Part shown: piece after piece, positions 1 to 7,490 of the stretch
Layout: every line of letters begins with the position of its first letter
Position numbering within the stretch: the first letter of the stretch is position 1
Assembly (NCBI GenBank): GCA_038118725.1
Contig: JAYOIK010000077.1
Span: forward strand, 1-24,126
Length of the DNA: 24,126 nucleotides
Direction of reading: 5' to 3'
DNA from: JADHLJ01 sp038118725
GTDB taxonomy: Bacteria; Pseudomonadota; Alphaproteobacteria; Thalassobaculales; Thalassobaculaceae
Position numbers and translations under genes: made by a program
Notes under the pieces: generated by a model
Told to the model about the DNA's origin: nothing
What the model saw: only the letters and a program-made list of their open reading frames with translations
Databases searched by the model: none

Positions 1-2092
1 GATCCGGGCGACGCTCCCCCATGCCCAGGTTTCCGGCGGGCTCTCGAATGTCTCGTTTTCCTTCCGCGGCAACGAGTTTGTGCGCCAGGCGATCCATTCG
101 GTGTTTCTCTATCACGCGATCGCCGCCGGCATGACCATGGGGATCGTGAATGCCGGAAGGCTTCCGGTATTCGACGATATCCCCCTGGATTTGCGAGAAC
201 GGGTGGAAGACGCGGTACTGAACCGTCGGCCCGACGCCGGCGACCGATTGCTTGAAATCGCCGAGCGGTATCGCGACCCCGCCCAGGTGGTTCAAAGCGA
301 TCCGGAATGGCGCAAGGCAAGCGTGCGCGACCGACTGGTTCACGCCCTCGTGCACGGGATCACGGATCACGTGGTCGAGGATACCGAGGAAGCGCGCCTC
401 GCCATGGAGCGTCCGCTGGATGTCATCGAAGGACCGCTCATGGACGGCATGTCCGAGGTCGGCGATCTTTTCGGGTCGGGTCGGATGTTCCTGCCACAAG
501 TGGTTAAGAGCGCTCGGGTGATGAAACGCGCCGTGGCTCATCTCGAGCCGTTCATGGATGCCGAGGCCCAGGGTGGCGTCCGCGAGGCGGCCGGGCGCAT
601 CGTCATGGCCACCGTGAAGGGCGATGTGCACGATATCGGCAAGAACATCGTCGGTGTTGTACTGCGCTGTAACGACTACGAAGTGATTGACCTGGGAGTG
701 ATGGTTCCGGGCGCTGACATCCTGGACCGGGCGGAGGCCGAGGGCGCGGACATGATTGGCTTGTCGGGTCTGATCACGCCGAGCTTGATGGAGATGACCC
801 GTGTCGCGGCGGAGATGCGGCGGCGCGGCATGACCCAGCCGCTTTTGATCGGCGGGGCAACCACGAGCAAACTGCACACGGCGGTCAAGATCGCGCCGGA
901 ATATACCGGACCGGTCACCCATGTCCTGGATGCTTCCCGAGCGGTGGGCGTGGTTCGCTCGCTGTTGACGCCACGCAGCCGCGACGCCTTCGTCGCCGAG
1001 AACCTGTCCGAGCAACGGAAGCTGCGCGAAGCCATTGAAAACGAGGGCGGGAAGTCATCGCGCTTGAACCTCGCGGAGGCGCGGGCGAACGCTCTTAAAA
1101 TCGATTGGTCCGGGTCGCCGATACCCGCGCCGAAATTTCTGGGAACCAAAACGATCCGTGATTGGGATTTCGGCGTGCTGGTCAGCCGTATCGATTGGCG
1201 GCCGTTTTTTCAGACCTGGGAGCTGGCCGGACGATATCCCGATCTGCTCGACGACCCGGTCGTCGGAGAGGCGGCGCGGCAACTGCATGGCGACGCCCTG
1301 GCCATGTTGGATCGCCTCAAACAGGATCCGCGGGTGCGCCCCGCCGCGGTTCTCGGCTTTTGGCCGGCGGAAGCGGTCGGCGATGACATTCAGCTGTTCA
1401 GCGACGAGGCCCGGACCACGCCCACGGCGCGGATTCATACGCTCCGGCAACAGCGCCGGCATTCTCAGGCCGATAGACCCAATCTCGCCCTTTCCAGTTT
1501 CATCGCGCCGAGAAACGCCGCGCCGGATCATATCGGTTGTTTTGCGGTTACCGCCGGCACGGGCATCGAGGAGATCGCGGCCGAACACGAAGCCAATGGC
1601 GACGACTACAGCGCCATCCTGGTCAAGTCACTAGGGGATCGCTTGGCCGAAGCCTTGGCCGAACATCTGCATGAGCGGGTCAGGGCCGATTTCTGGGGGT
1701 ACGCGCCCGACGAGGCGCTCTCCAACGAGCAACTTATCGCGGAGAAATATCAAGGCATCAGGCCGGCGCCGGGTTATCCAGCCTGTCCGGATCATACGGA
1801 GAAGACGACCATCTTCTCGCTTCTCGACGCCGAGGCGGAGATCGGGATGAGCCTGACCGAAGGCATGGCGATGCGCCCGGCCTCGTCGGTAAGCGGCTTC
1901 TATTTCGCGCGCCCGCAAGCCAGGTATTTCGGTCTCGGTCGTATCGGCGAGGATCAGTTGGCTGACTATGCCCAGCGCAAGGGGTGGGGCCTGGAAGAGG
2001 CCCGATCCTGGCTGGCGCCCAATCTCGACGACGAGCCGACGGGTCGCCAAGCCGCGCCGGATGGGGAGGTCGCGCCGGACCGCGCGGCTTGA
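1..2092 (+). CDS. metH: Cobalamin-dependent methionine synthase MetH, 3' part (5' end outside window)
   Basis: This protein transfers a methyl group from methyltetrahydrofolate through cobalamin to homocysteine, making methionine in the cytoplasm. The reading frame is open from base 2 (696 codons visible) and runs in from upstream, so the GTG at 80 is internal and not a start. The visible part begins in the folate-binding barrel (VSGGLSNVSFSFRG, then VREAIHSVF-like residues). It continues with the helical cap and the B12 domain, where DVHDIGKN (from about base 623) carries the cobalamin-ligating histidine, followed by GLSGLITPS and GGATTSK. It ends with the AdoMet reactivation domain, which has RPAPGYPACPDH and SGFYFARPQARYFGLGRI. 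E. coli MetH is about 1227 residues, so about 530 are missing upstream, including the zinc/homocysteine domain. In some Alphaproteobacteria that domain is a separate gene, which cannot be judged here. The frame is intact. Identification is very secure. Confidence 0.97.
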   Translation, partial: IRATLPHAQVSGGLSNVSFSFRGNEFVRQAIHSVFLYHAIAAGMTMGIVNAGRLPVFDDIPLDLRERVEDAVLNRRPDAGDRLLEIAERYRDPAQVVQSDPEWRKASVRDRLVHALVHGITDHVVEDTEEARLAMERPLDVIEGPLMDGMSEVGDLFGSGRMFLPQVVKSARVMKRAVAHLEPFMDAEAQGGVREAAGRIVMATVKGDVHDIGKNIVGVVLRCNDYEVIDLGVMVPGADILDRAEAEGADMIGLSGLITPSLMEMTRVAAEMRRRGMTQPLLIGGATTSKLHTAVKIAPEYTGPVTHVLDASRAVGVVRSLLTPRSRDAFVAENLSEQRKLREAIENEGGKSSRLNLAEARANALKIDWSGSPIPAPKFLGTKTIRDWDFGVLVSRIDWRPFFQTWELAGRYPDLLDDPVVGEAARQLHGDALAMLDRLKQDPRVRPAAVLGFWPAEAVGDDIQLFSDEARTTPTARIHTLRQQRRHSQADRPNLALSSFIAPRNAAPDHIGCFAVTAGTGIEEIAAEHEANGDDYSAILVKSLGDRLAEALAEHLHERVRADFWGYAPDEALSNEQLIAEKYQGIRPAPGYPACPDHTEKTTIFSLLDAEAEIGMSLTEGMAMRPASSVSGFYFARPQARYFGLGRIGEDQLADYAQRKGWGLEEARSWLAPNLDDEPTGRQAAPDGEVAPDRAA

Positions 2093-2118
2093 CAATTTGA
2101 CCGTCTCCTCGTTACACG
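2089..2118 (+). promoter_or_regulatory. Candidate sigma70 promoter for the glycosyltransferase pair
   Basis: A perfect TTGACA (2089-2094) overlaps the metH stop codon. TACACG (2113-2118) follows after 18 bases and is a weak -10. The predicted start of transcription would lie about 20 bases before the ATG at 2143, just ahead of the GGGG-type ribosome site at 2135-2138. This would let the accessory pair be transcribed separately from metH. The -10 is poor, so this is only a candidate. Confidence 0.35.
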
Positions 2119-2142
2119 CGCCTTGTGGTTTAGCGGGGATTG

Positions 2143-3261
2143 ATGATGGCCTTGGCTGAAAGCGGAAATCCGGAAACATCTCCCGAATCGCGACCAATCG
2201 TCATTGTCGCGCTGATGCTGGCAACCACCCTCGGCGATTTTATTGAGTACAATCTGTTCGCCGCGTCGTTCAAAAGGCAATTCCGTAAAGCGCGTCTGAT
2301 CGCCTATTACCGTCGCGACCGGTCGTTCAAGGACGCGATCCTCGAAATGAATCCGGAAATCGACGAGGCCTGGCCCCAGGAGGACAAGGAGACCATCAAG
2401 GCCGAGGCCTTCAATGTCGCGCCCGACAGCGCTTCCGACAAAGGGGTCGATATCGTCCTTACGCCATCAATGATGTTACGGGCGCGGTTGCCGTCGTTGC
2501 CGAGCCTGGCGCGCTTCCAAGTCCCGAGCGTCGCGGAAGACGCGTTTCGGGCGCTTCACGCCGAAGCCGGTCTCGACCCAAACCGGTGGTTCTGCGTGCT
2601 GCACTATCGCGAGCCGTCCTATGAAGGCCGCGGCGCCAATCTCGACCGGGATATCGATCCCAGCGACCCAATTGCGATGACCCGCTACGTCATCGAAGAA
2701 CTCGGCGGGCAGGTCATCCGGGTCGGCCATCCGGAAATGGCCGCGTTTCCGGAGATTGACGGCTTTTTGGACCTGAGCCGTATTCCGAACGCGATACAAG
2801 TTCAGGCAGCCGCCGTGCGGTCCTCGCGGTTCTTCCTGGAGTTGTCGCCTTCCGGCCCGATGGCGCTGGCGCCCTGTTTCGGCGTGCCGGTGGCGCGTTG
2901 CAATGCCCTGATCCTCGCGGGACCGACGACACCGGATAGCATTGTTCTGAATCAGCATCTCCTCGACCCCGACGGAAACCGGGTACCGATTGCAACCTGT
3001 GTTGAAAAAAATCTGCTCAACGGGTCGGTCATGCCGTCCATCCTGCGTGATCGTGGCTTCAGGTTTCGGCGCAACACCTTGTCCGAAATGAAGGCGGTGG
3101 CAGCCGAGATGACGCGCTTGACCGAGTACCACAAAGGCCCTCTGGCGGAGGAAAGCCCGGCGAGACAGGCATCGGTCGACCGCGTCGATTGGCCCGTCGC
3201 GGGCTTCAGACGCCACCGGGTCTTTGGATACGACACCACATCGCCGGGATTTGAGAGATGA
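2143..3261 (+). CDS. Putative glycosyltransferase, TIGR04372-like (upstream member of a tandem pair)
   Basis: This is probably a cytoplasmic glycosyltransferase of the TIGR04372 type found in surface-glycan loci; donor and acceptor are unknown. I matched it from memory of the family's pattern: an N-terminal LGDFIEYNLF segment near residues 30-39, a VDIVLTPSMM strand near 102-111, WFCVLHYREPSYEGRG near 149-164, GGQVIRVGHP, and a C-terminal SRFFLELSPSGPMALAPCFGVP. The last three resemble the nucleotide-sugar half of GT-B folds. TTG (2140), ATG (2143) and ATG (2146) are adjacent; a GGGG at 2135-2138 suits either ATG, so the start is uncertain by one codon. There is no signal peptide and no clear membrane segment. 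The stop overlaps the next start as ATGA (3258-3261), so the two proteins are probably translationally coupled. A conserved hypothetical of another fold remains possible. Confidence 0.6.
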   Translation: MMALAESGNPETSPESRPIVIVALMLATTLGDFIEYNLFAASFKRQFRKARLIAYYRRDRSFKDAILEMNPEIDEAWPQEDKETIKAEAFNVAPDSASDKGVDIVLTPSMMLRARLPSLPSLARFQVPSVAEDAFRALHAEAGLDPNRWFCVLHYREPSYEGRGANLDRDIDPSDPIAMTRYVIEELGGQVIRVGHPEMAAFPEIDGFLDLSRIPNAIQVQAAAVRSSRFFLELSPSGPMALAPCFGVPVARCNALILAGPTTPDSIVLNQHLLDPDGNRVPIATCVEKNLLNGSVMPSILRDRGFRFRRNTLSEMKAVAAEMTRLTEYHKGPLAEESPARQASVDRVDWPVAGFRRHRVFGYDTTSPGFER

Positions 3262-4292
3262 CTAGTATCGGCGATCCCGACGCGATCCCGGACTTCGCCG
3301 CGTTTGGGCCATACACGAACCCAGCGGGTGTTTCTCCCTCGCAGGCCTGCATGGTATTCGCGCACCTGCTGGCCGAGACCTTCGATGGGTTTCTTGTCCA
3401 GGCGCTATATGCGGTGGCCGCGCGACGTTGTTTCGATCACGCCCGGCTATTTGTTTACCACGGCAAGGTCGACGAGCGTCTCGCGGCGGTTCCCTCGATG
3501 CTCCCGGATATTACCTTCACCTGGCGCGCGAACGATCGGTCGTCCATCCCGCTGGATTACTTTGACTCTTCCAACGACGCGGCGCTCAGAGCGGGAAGCG
3601 AGCGCTGGTACGAGCAAAGTTGCGACAAACCCGATGTCATGTTGTTGCCATCGATGATGGATTGGAGACATTTGGGGGCTTTCGAGCGGCCACCTCGGCT
3701 TGAGTTGCCGCGAGATCGGATTTCCAAGATCAACAAGGCGGTTCGCGAACGCGGCCTGGCGATGAATTGGTGGTTTTGCGCCGTCGCGGTTCCCGACCGT
3801 GACTCGGTGTTTGATCGGGAAGGCTTCAATGCCGCGCTTGGCGCCGCCACCGAGACTGTATCCGGTCGACACGGCGCCGCCTTGGTGCTGGTGGGCGACC
3901 CGAGCACGCAACTCGCGGAATTGCCCGCGGGAGTCTTGGACTTGAGAGATCTGCCGGAAGGAGTTTTCGCGCAATCCTATGTGATTTCGAAAGCGCGTTT
4001 CTTGCTGGAGTTGGCGCCGACCGCGTGGCTGTGGATCGCCTTCGGGATGGATGTCCCCTGGTTGAGACGCGCCGAATCGACCGAGCCCAGCAAACTTCCG
4101 GGGCGCGGATGCCTGGTCGCGGCGAGCTTGGGTGATTTCGCCAGGCTCAACGCCGCCCTGCGCGCGATGATCGCGGAAACGCGGGAGTGCCCCTTGTGGA
4201 GGCCGACGGCGACAATCGACCAGAGACCCGCGCCGAACCGTCTTGAGTTGCCGATGAGGCCTGGGCCGGACGCGCGCTTCCTTAGCTTCTAG
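3258..4292 (+). CDS. Diverged paralogue of the upstream putative glycosyltransferase
   Basis: The function of this 344-residue protein is unknown. Its architecture parallels the preceding protein segment by segment. LLAETFDGFLVQAL matches ATTLGDFIEYNLF; PDVMLLPSMMDW (126-137) matches VDIVLTPSMM; NWWFCAVAVPDRD matches NRWFCVLHYREPS; VLVGDPS matches IRVGHPE; LDLRDLP matches LDLSRIP; and ARFLLELAPTAWLWIAFGMDVP matches SRFFLELSPSGPMALAPCFGVP. The charged HYREPSY stretch and the SPSG loop, the most family-like parts of the first protein, are replaced here. It may therefore use another substrate or be a non-catalytic partner. The start overlaps the upstream stop (ATGA), so the pair is likely co-translated. 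Its 3' end overlaps the convergent asparagine-synthase-like gene by 11 bases (4282-4292). A shared ancestor is my reading of the alignment by eye. Confidence 0.55.
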   Translation: MTSIGDPDAIPDFAAFGPYTNPAGVSPSQACMVFAHLLAETFDGFLVQALYAVAARRCFDHARLFVYHGKVDERLAAVPSMLPDITFTWRANDRSSIPLDYFDSSNDAALRAGSERWYEQSCDKPDVMLLPSMMDWRHLGAFERPPRLELPRDRISKINKAVRERGLAMNWWFCAVAVPDRDSVFDREGFNAALGAATETVSGRHGAALVLVGDPSTQLAELPAGVLDLRDLPEGVFAQSYVISKARFLLELAPTAWLWIAFGMDVPWLRRAESTEPSKLPGRGCLVAASLGDFARLNAALRAMIAETRECPLWRPTATIDQRPAPNRLELPMRPGPDARFLSF

Positions 4293-6132
4293 CCGGTGAA
4301 ACCGGGCTGTCCTCAATGGATTGCAGCCATAGCTCGAAAGTCACGATCTGCCACAGAACCATCATATGGTTCTCGCGCCCGCGGGGATTGTCGACGATTT
4401 TCTGGTGATCGTCGATCAGCCGGAGGAGCGCGGCGTGATCATATATTCCTCGCTCGATAAAACCGCGCGACGCGACTAGGTCCATCAACGCCTCGCGACC
4501 GGGACCGGCGAACCACTGATGCGCCGGCGCGTTCCACCCGGTCTTCACGACCCGAGTGCGTGTCGCTTCCGGCAGAAGGCCTTTGTAGGCTTCGCGGCCG
4601 AAGCTTTTGGTTACTCCGTTGATAATCTTTCGATCACCCGGAATCGCGAGCATGTACTCGAAAAGACGCCAGTCGAGAAAGGGATGAAATTCCTGAAGTC
4701 CGAGTTGGGTGGCGTTGCGGTCGGCGGCGCGCAAACAACAGGGCATCGTGTTGAACAGCAACTCGTTGCGCATGTGGCTCGCGAGGTAACTTGACGAGCT
4801 GGCCTCGAAGGTTGGTTCCAGAGCGGCCAGGTCCCCGACATCCGGGCTCAACAAGTCTCGATACCGATAAAGCAGATCGGCGTTGCCGCGGCAGAGGCCG
4901 GGTTGATCCGCGTCGACCAGGATAGACATCACCCGTTCCGCCACCTCGGGGGTCTTGCGAAACACCGGGTGATCGTGATTGCGCGCCCAGGCGGCGATCT
5001 CGCGTTGCAGGTCCTCGGTACGCCCGGCGGTTTTCAGGTCGGCGAAGAAATAGAAGAAATAGTCGTACTCTCCGGCATGCTGTTCGTCGCCGCCGAGCCC
5101 GCCGAATACCGAGCCATAGCCCATTTCGGCGATGCGCTGGCCCAGGAGGAAGTGGCTCATCCAGGTGACCGTCGGCAAGGGCTGGTCATGAAAAGCGCTG
5201 AGCTTGGATATCAGCGGAAACAGATCCGGGTCGTCGATCTGGACGGGATGCCAATCGACCAGCTTCGCGTCGACGACATCCATGATCTCCTTGCGCTCGT
5301 CATAGGTCTCGTCGTGATGCACCGAGGAAATCGCCGGGGGCGGCGCGCCGTTGATCCGGCCCGCCAAGGTGACGATGGTCGAGCTGTCGAGGCCGCCGGA
5401 CAGGGTGAAGGCGGGATTGTCCGCCTTGCGCAGACGGCGGCGCACCGAATCCTCCAAAAGCGCGAGATAGTCGCGCGCCTGATCCTCCGGCGAGCCGCTC
5501 GGAGACGGCCCGGCCTTGATATCGGCGTAGCGTTCCCGACGCATCCGCCCGTTCTTGAAGGTTACGACATGGCCTGCCGGAACCTGCGCGATGTCCTTGA
5601 AGGGCGCGCGGATCGGATCGGTGTCGACAAAGCGATAATGCGTTGCCGACGCGGCCAGAAGAAAGTTTGGATCCACCTCGCGGGAAACCCTGGGCGCGGC
5701 CAAAAGAGATCGTGGTCGCGACGCGAAAGCGACCGTCTCGCCGATGCGAGTATGATAGAGCGAGCGAATGCCAAACCGGTCGCGTGCCAGGCTGATCATC
5801 CCGTCGCGATCGTCGACCAAGGCCAGCGCGAAATCGCCATTGAGTCTGGGGAGGACCTTGGCGAGCCCGCTTCGGGCGATCGCCGTCAGGACCCGCCCGA
5901 TGTCGCCGGCCCGCGCGAGGGAAGTATCGGGTTCCGGAAAGTCCTCGGGATTGTAGATGAGCCCGTCGAAGACCATTCTGAGCGGACCCAGCGCCACGAT
6001 CTGCTCCGCGTGCTCGGCGGCGAGACCTCTTGTGGAAACGGGATTGACATGACCGATCGTCTTCAGCAATACGATGGGATCAAACGAAGCGCCGCCGCCA
6101 CTTTCCGTCAAAACGCCCGCGATGCGTCCCAT
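4282..6132 (-). CDS. Asparagine-synthase-like amidotransferase lacking the glutaminase nucleophile
   Basis: Class B asparagine synthetases adenylate a carboxylate and add ammonia made from glutamine by an N-terminal Ntn domain. This 616-residue protein keeps both domains: a glutaminase-like half (LNGDFALALVDD near 97-108, ARDRFGIRSLYH near 116-127, FASRPRSLL) and the ATP-pyrophosphatase half with the PP-loop SGGLDSS at 245-251 and GGLGGDE near 344-350. The catalytic Cys2 is absent. The protein begins M-G-R-I-A-G where the family has M-C-G-I-A-G, and NGEIYN reads DGLIYN (56-61). It should not hydrolyse glutamine in the normal way. It may use free ammonia or an amine, as the beta-lactam-synthetase branch does for an internal amine. 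ATG at 6132 has GGGAG just upstream, and no upstream start would restore the Cys. It is convergent with the transferase pair (11-base overlap) and divergent from the epimerase. The substrate, a sugar acid or amino acid, is unknown. Confidence 0.85.
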   Translation of the reverse strand: MGRIAGVLTESGGGASFDPIVLLKTIGHVNPVSTRGLAAEHAEQIVALGPLRMVFDGLIYNPEDFPEPDTSLARAGDIGRVLTAIARSGLAKVLPRLNGDFALALVDDRDGMISLARDRFGIRSLYHTRIGETVAFASRPRSLLAAPRVSREVDPNFLLAASATHYRFVDTDPIRAPFKDIAQVPAGHVVTFKNGRMRRERYADIKAGPSPSGSPEDQARDYLALLEDSVRRRLRKADNPAFTLSGGLDSSTIVTLAGRINGAPPPAISSVHHDETYDERKEIMDVVDAKLVDWHPVQIDDPDLFPLISKLSAFHDQPLPTVTWMSHFLLGQRIAEMGYGSVFGGLGGDEQHAGEYDYFFYFFADLKTAGRTEDLQREIAAWARNHDHPVFRKTPEVAERVMSILVDADQPGLCRGNADLLYRYRDLLSPDVGDLAALEPTFEASSSSYLASHMRNELLFNTMPCCLRAADRNATQLGLQEFHPFLDWRLFEYMLAIPGDRKIINGVTKSFGREAYKGLLPEATRTRVVKTGWNAPAHQWFAGPGREALMDLVASRGFIERGIYDHAALLRLIDDHQKIVDNPRGRENHMMVLWQIVTFELWLQSIEDSPVSPARS

Positions 6133-6157
6133 TGAAATCTCCCAGCCAAGTCGCGCG

Positions 6158-6185
6158 AAGATAGCGGCCCGCGCCTAGCTGTAAA
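6158..6185 (-). promoter_or_regulatory. Candidate promoter for the asparagine-synthase-like gene
   Basis: On the minus strand, TTTACA (6185-6180) and TATCTT (6163-6158) are separated by 16 bases. They match the sigma70 consensus at 5 of 6 and 4 of 6 positions. The predicted transcript would start near 6151, leaving about 19 bases of leader with a GGGAG ribosome site before the ATG at 6132. This is by inspection only. Confidence 0.45.
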
Positions 6186-6221
6186 CCATAGACTTTTCGA
6201 TGCTCGCCCAACGCTTCGAAT

Positions 6222-6245
6222 CTTCGCCGCCAAACGGCGGCAAAG
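6222..6245. repeat. Perfect GC hairpin in the divergent intergenic region
   Basis: GCCGCC (6226-6231) and GGCGGC (6236-6241) form a perfect 6-bp inverted repeat around the 4-base loop AAAC. One mismatch is followed by three further pairs, CTT (6222-6224) with AAG (6243-6245). No T-run follows on either strand, so it is not a classic terminator. It lies about 37 bases upstream of the proposed minus-strand promoter and may be a regulator site, an RNA hairpin or chance in GC-rich DNA. Confidence 0.4.
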
Positions 6246-6272
6246 TCATCGCCGGAACGCGGTTTTCTTGAC

Positions 6273-6292
6273 TTGCGGGGCAAAATCCGCAA
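6273..6292. promoter_or_regulatory. Inverted repeat TTGCGG-N8-CCGCAA, possible operator
   Basis: The half-sites TTGCGG (6273-6278) and CCGCAA (6287-6292) are perfect inverted copies with centres about 14 bases apart, which is wider than one helical turn. The repeat overlaps a TTGACT (6268-6273) that could serve as a weak -35 for the plus-strand sugar genes, although I find no convincing -10. The placement between divergent genes fits a shared regulator site, but nothing in the window names the regulator. Confidence 0.3.
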
Positions 6293-6340
6293 TGAGCATG
6301 CAATCATTTGGCGTCCCGGATAGAAACCGACGAAACTCCA

Positions 6341-6386
6341 GGGTTAAACCCTCGCGAACGAGCGGCACTCGGCGCATTCGCGGGGG
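6341..6386 (+). promoter_or_regulatory. Structured leader element ahead of the sugar-gene operon
   Basis: A 10-bp stem pairs CCCTCGCGAA (6349-6358) with TTCGCGGGGG (6377-6386), with one T-G wobble. It encloses an inner hairpin CGAG (6359-6362)/CTCG (6368-6371) with loop CGGCA, leaving a 5-base bulge at 6372-6376. The palindrome GGGTTAAACCC (6341-6351) shares the three C residues 6349-6351 with the long stem, so the two folds exclude each other. The element ends 30 bases before the epimerase ATG. Mutually exclusive pairing suggests, but does not prove, a switch or a protein-binding leader. It matches no riboswitch class I recognise. Confidence 0.45.
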
Positions 6387-6416
6387 ACGCCGCGCCCGCG
6401 ATCGAGATAGGAACTC

Positions 6417-7490
6417 ATGACAGACATTCCGTTTAGCACGGTGATCGAGAAACTGAGCGGCGCCCGTGTCCTGCTAGTCGGCGGGGCGGGTTTCATCGGC
6501 CACAATCTCGCGATGCTGTTGCGCGCGAACAATGTCGAGACCATGGTCCTCGACAATATGATGGTCAATAGCATGGTCGACAACGCCTTTCATGATCGGG
6601 GCGATCTGACCAAGCGGAAGTTGAACATTCACTTTCTGATGAGCCGGTTCGACATGATGCGTGACGCCGGCGTCCAGCTACAAAATTGCGACGCCAGAAG
6701 TTTCGCCGACATGGCCCAGGCCTTCGATGCGTTCAAACCGACCAAGGTCGTGCATCTCGCGGCGATCGCCAGCGCGGTCGAGGCGCGTAAGAACCCGGGT
6801 CTTTGCTTCGATCTTCAGCTTACGACCCTGCGCAATGTGCTGGAGCTTTGCCGGCTGAATCATGATCAGGTCGAGACCTTGATGTTGCTGAGTTCCAGCA
6901 CCGTCTACGGCGATTTCGAGGGTGATTCGGTTGATGAGACCACCCGGCCACGACCCCGTGGAATCTATGCCAACACCAAGTACATGGCCGAGCGACTGGT
7001 GCGGACCTACCATCACACCGACGGGCTGGGGACCTGCATCATCCGGCCAAGCGCGCTTTACGGTGAGCGTTGCGTGAGCCGTCGGGTCAGTCAGGCTTTT
7101 ATCGAGAATGCCTTGGCCGGACGTCCCTTGCTGCTGGAGGGAGGTGGCGACGGGCGGCTGGACTTCACCTATATCGAGGACCTCGCCGAAGGCATGGTGC
7201 GGGCGCTCGGCCTGCATGGTGGGCGCGGCACGTCGGATACCTTCAACCTGACATATGGTAACGCACGGACCATCGCGGAACTTGCCGCGATCGTTAAGGA
7301 AGTGGTGCCGACGGCGATCCTGGAGGAGCGCCCCAGGGCCGTTGAAAAGCCGGTGCGCGGCACGCTGCGGATGGACAAGGCGCGGGAGCGTCTCGGCTTC
7401 AATCCGAGCTGGCCGCTGGAGCGTGGCTATCGGCAGTATTGCGAATGGTACGTGGAAGAGTGGCGGAAGGTGGTGGGAGCCAACGCGTGA
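6417..7490 (+). CDS. NAD-dependent sugar epimerase/dehydratase (extended SDR)
   Basis: This 357-residue extended short-chain dehydrogenase/reductase should act on a nucleotide-linked sugar in the cytoplasm, with a UDP-glucose 4-epimerase or 4,6-dehydratase type of chemistry. The Rossmann signature GGAGFIG is at 22-28, the acidic end of the second strand is the D of VLDNM (46), and HLAAIAS is near 113-119. The active-site serine region SSSTVYG is at 159-165 and the catalytic Tyr184/Lys188 pair lies in YANTK. IIRPSALYGER and DFTYIEDLAEG are the usual substrate-side motifs. ATG 6417 has a GAGATAGGA-like ribosome site. Its stop overlaps the next start by GTGA. It opens the four-gene plus-strand operon and follows the structured leader. 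The exact sugar cannot be read from sequence. Confidence 0.88.
   Translation: MTDIPFSTVIEKLSGARVLLVGGAGFIGHNLAMLLRANNVETMVLDNMMVNSMVDNAFHDRGDLTKRKLNIHFLMSRFDMMRDAGVQLQNCDARSFADMAQAFDAFKPTKVVHLAAIASAVEARKNPGLCFDLQLTTLRNVLELCRLNHDQVETLMLLSSSTVYGDFEGDSVDETTRPRPRGIYANTKYMAERLVRTYHHTDGLGTCIIRPSALYGERCVSRRVSQAFIENALAGRPLLLEGGGDGRLDFTYIEDLAEGMVRALGLHGGRGTSDTFNLTYGNARTIAELAAIVKEVVPTAILEERPRAVEKPVRGTLRMDKARERLGFNPSWPLERGYRQYCEWYVEEWRKVVGANA

Noticed and set aside
80..82. GTG at 80 as the start of a 670-residue protein
   Set aside because: The frame is open to base 2 and the upstream residues (VSGGLSNVSFSFRG) continue the MetH folate domain, so it is internal.
4903..6135. Long open frame (410 codons) on the plus strand opposite the asparagine-synthase-like gene
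   Set aside because: It mirrors a clear conserved gene, has no recognisable motif, and long antisense frames are expected in GC-rich coding DNA.
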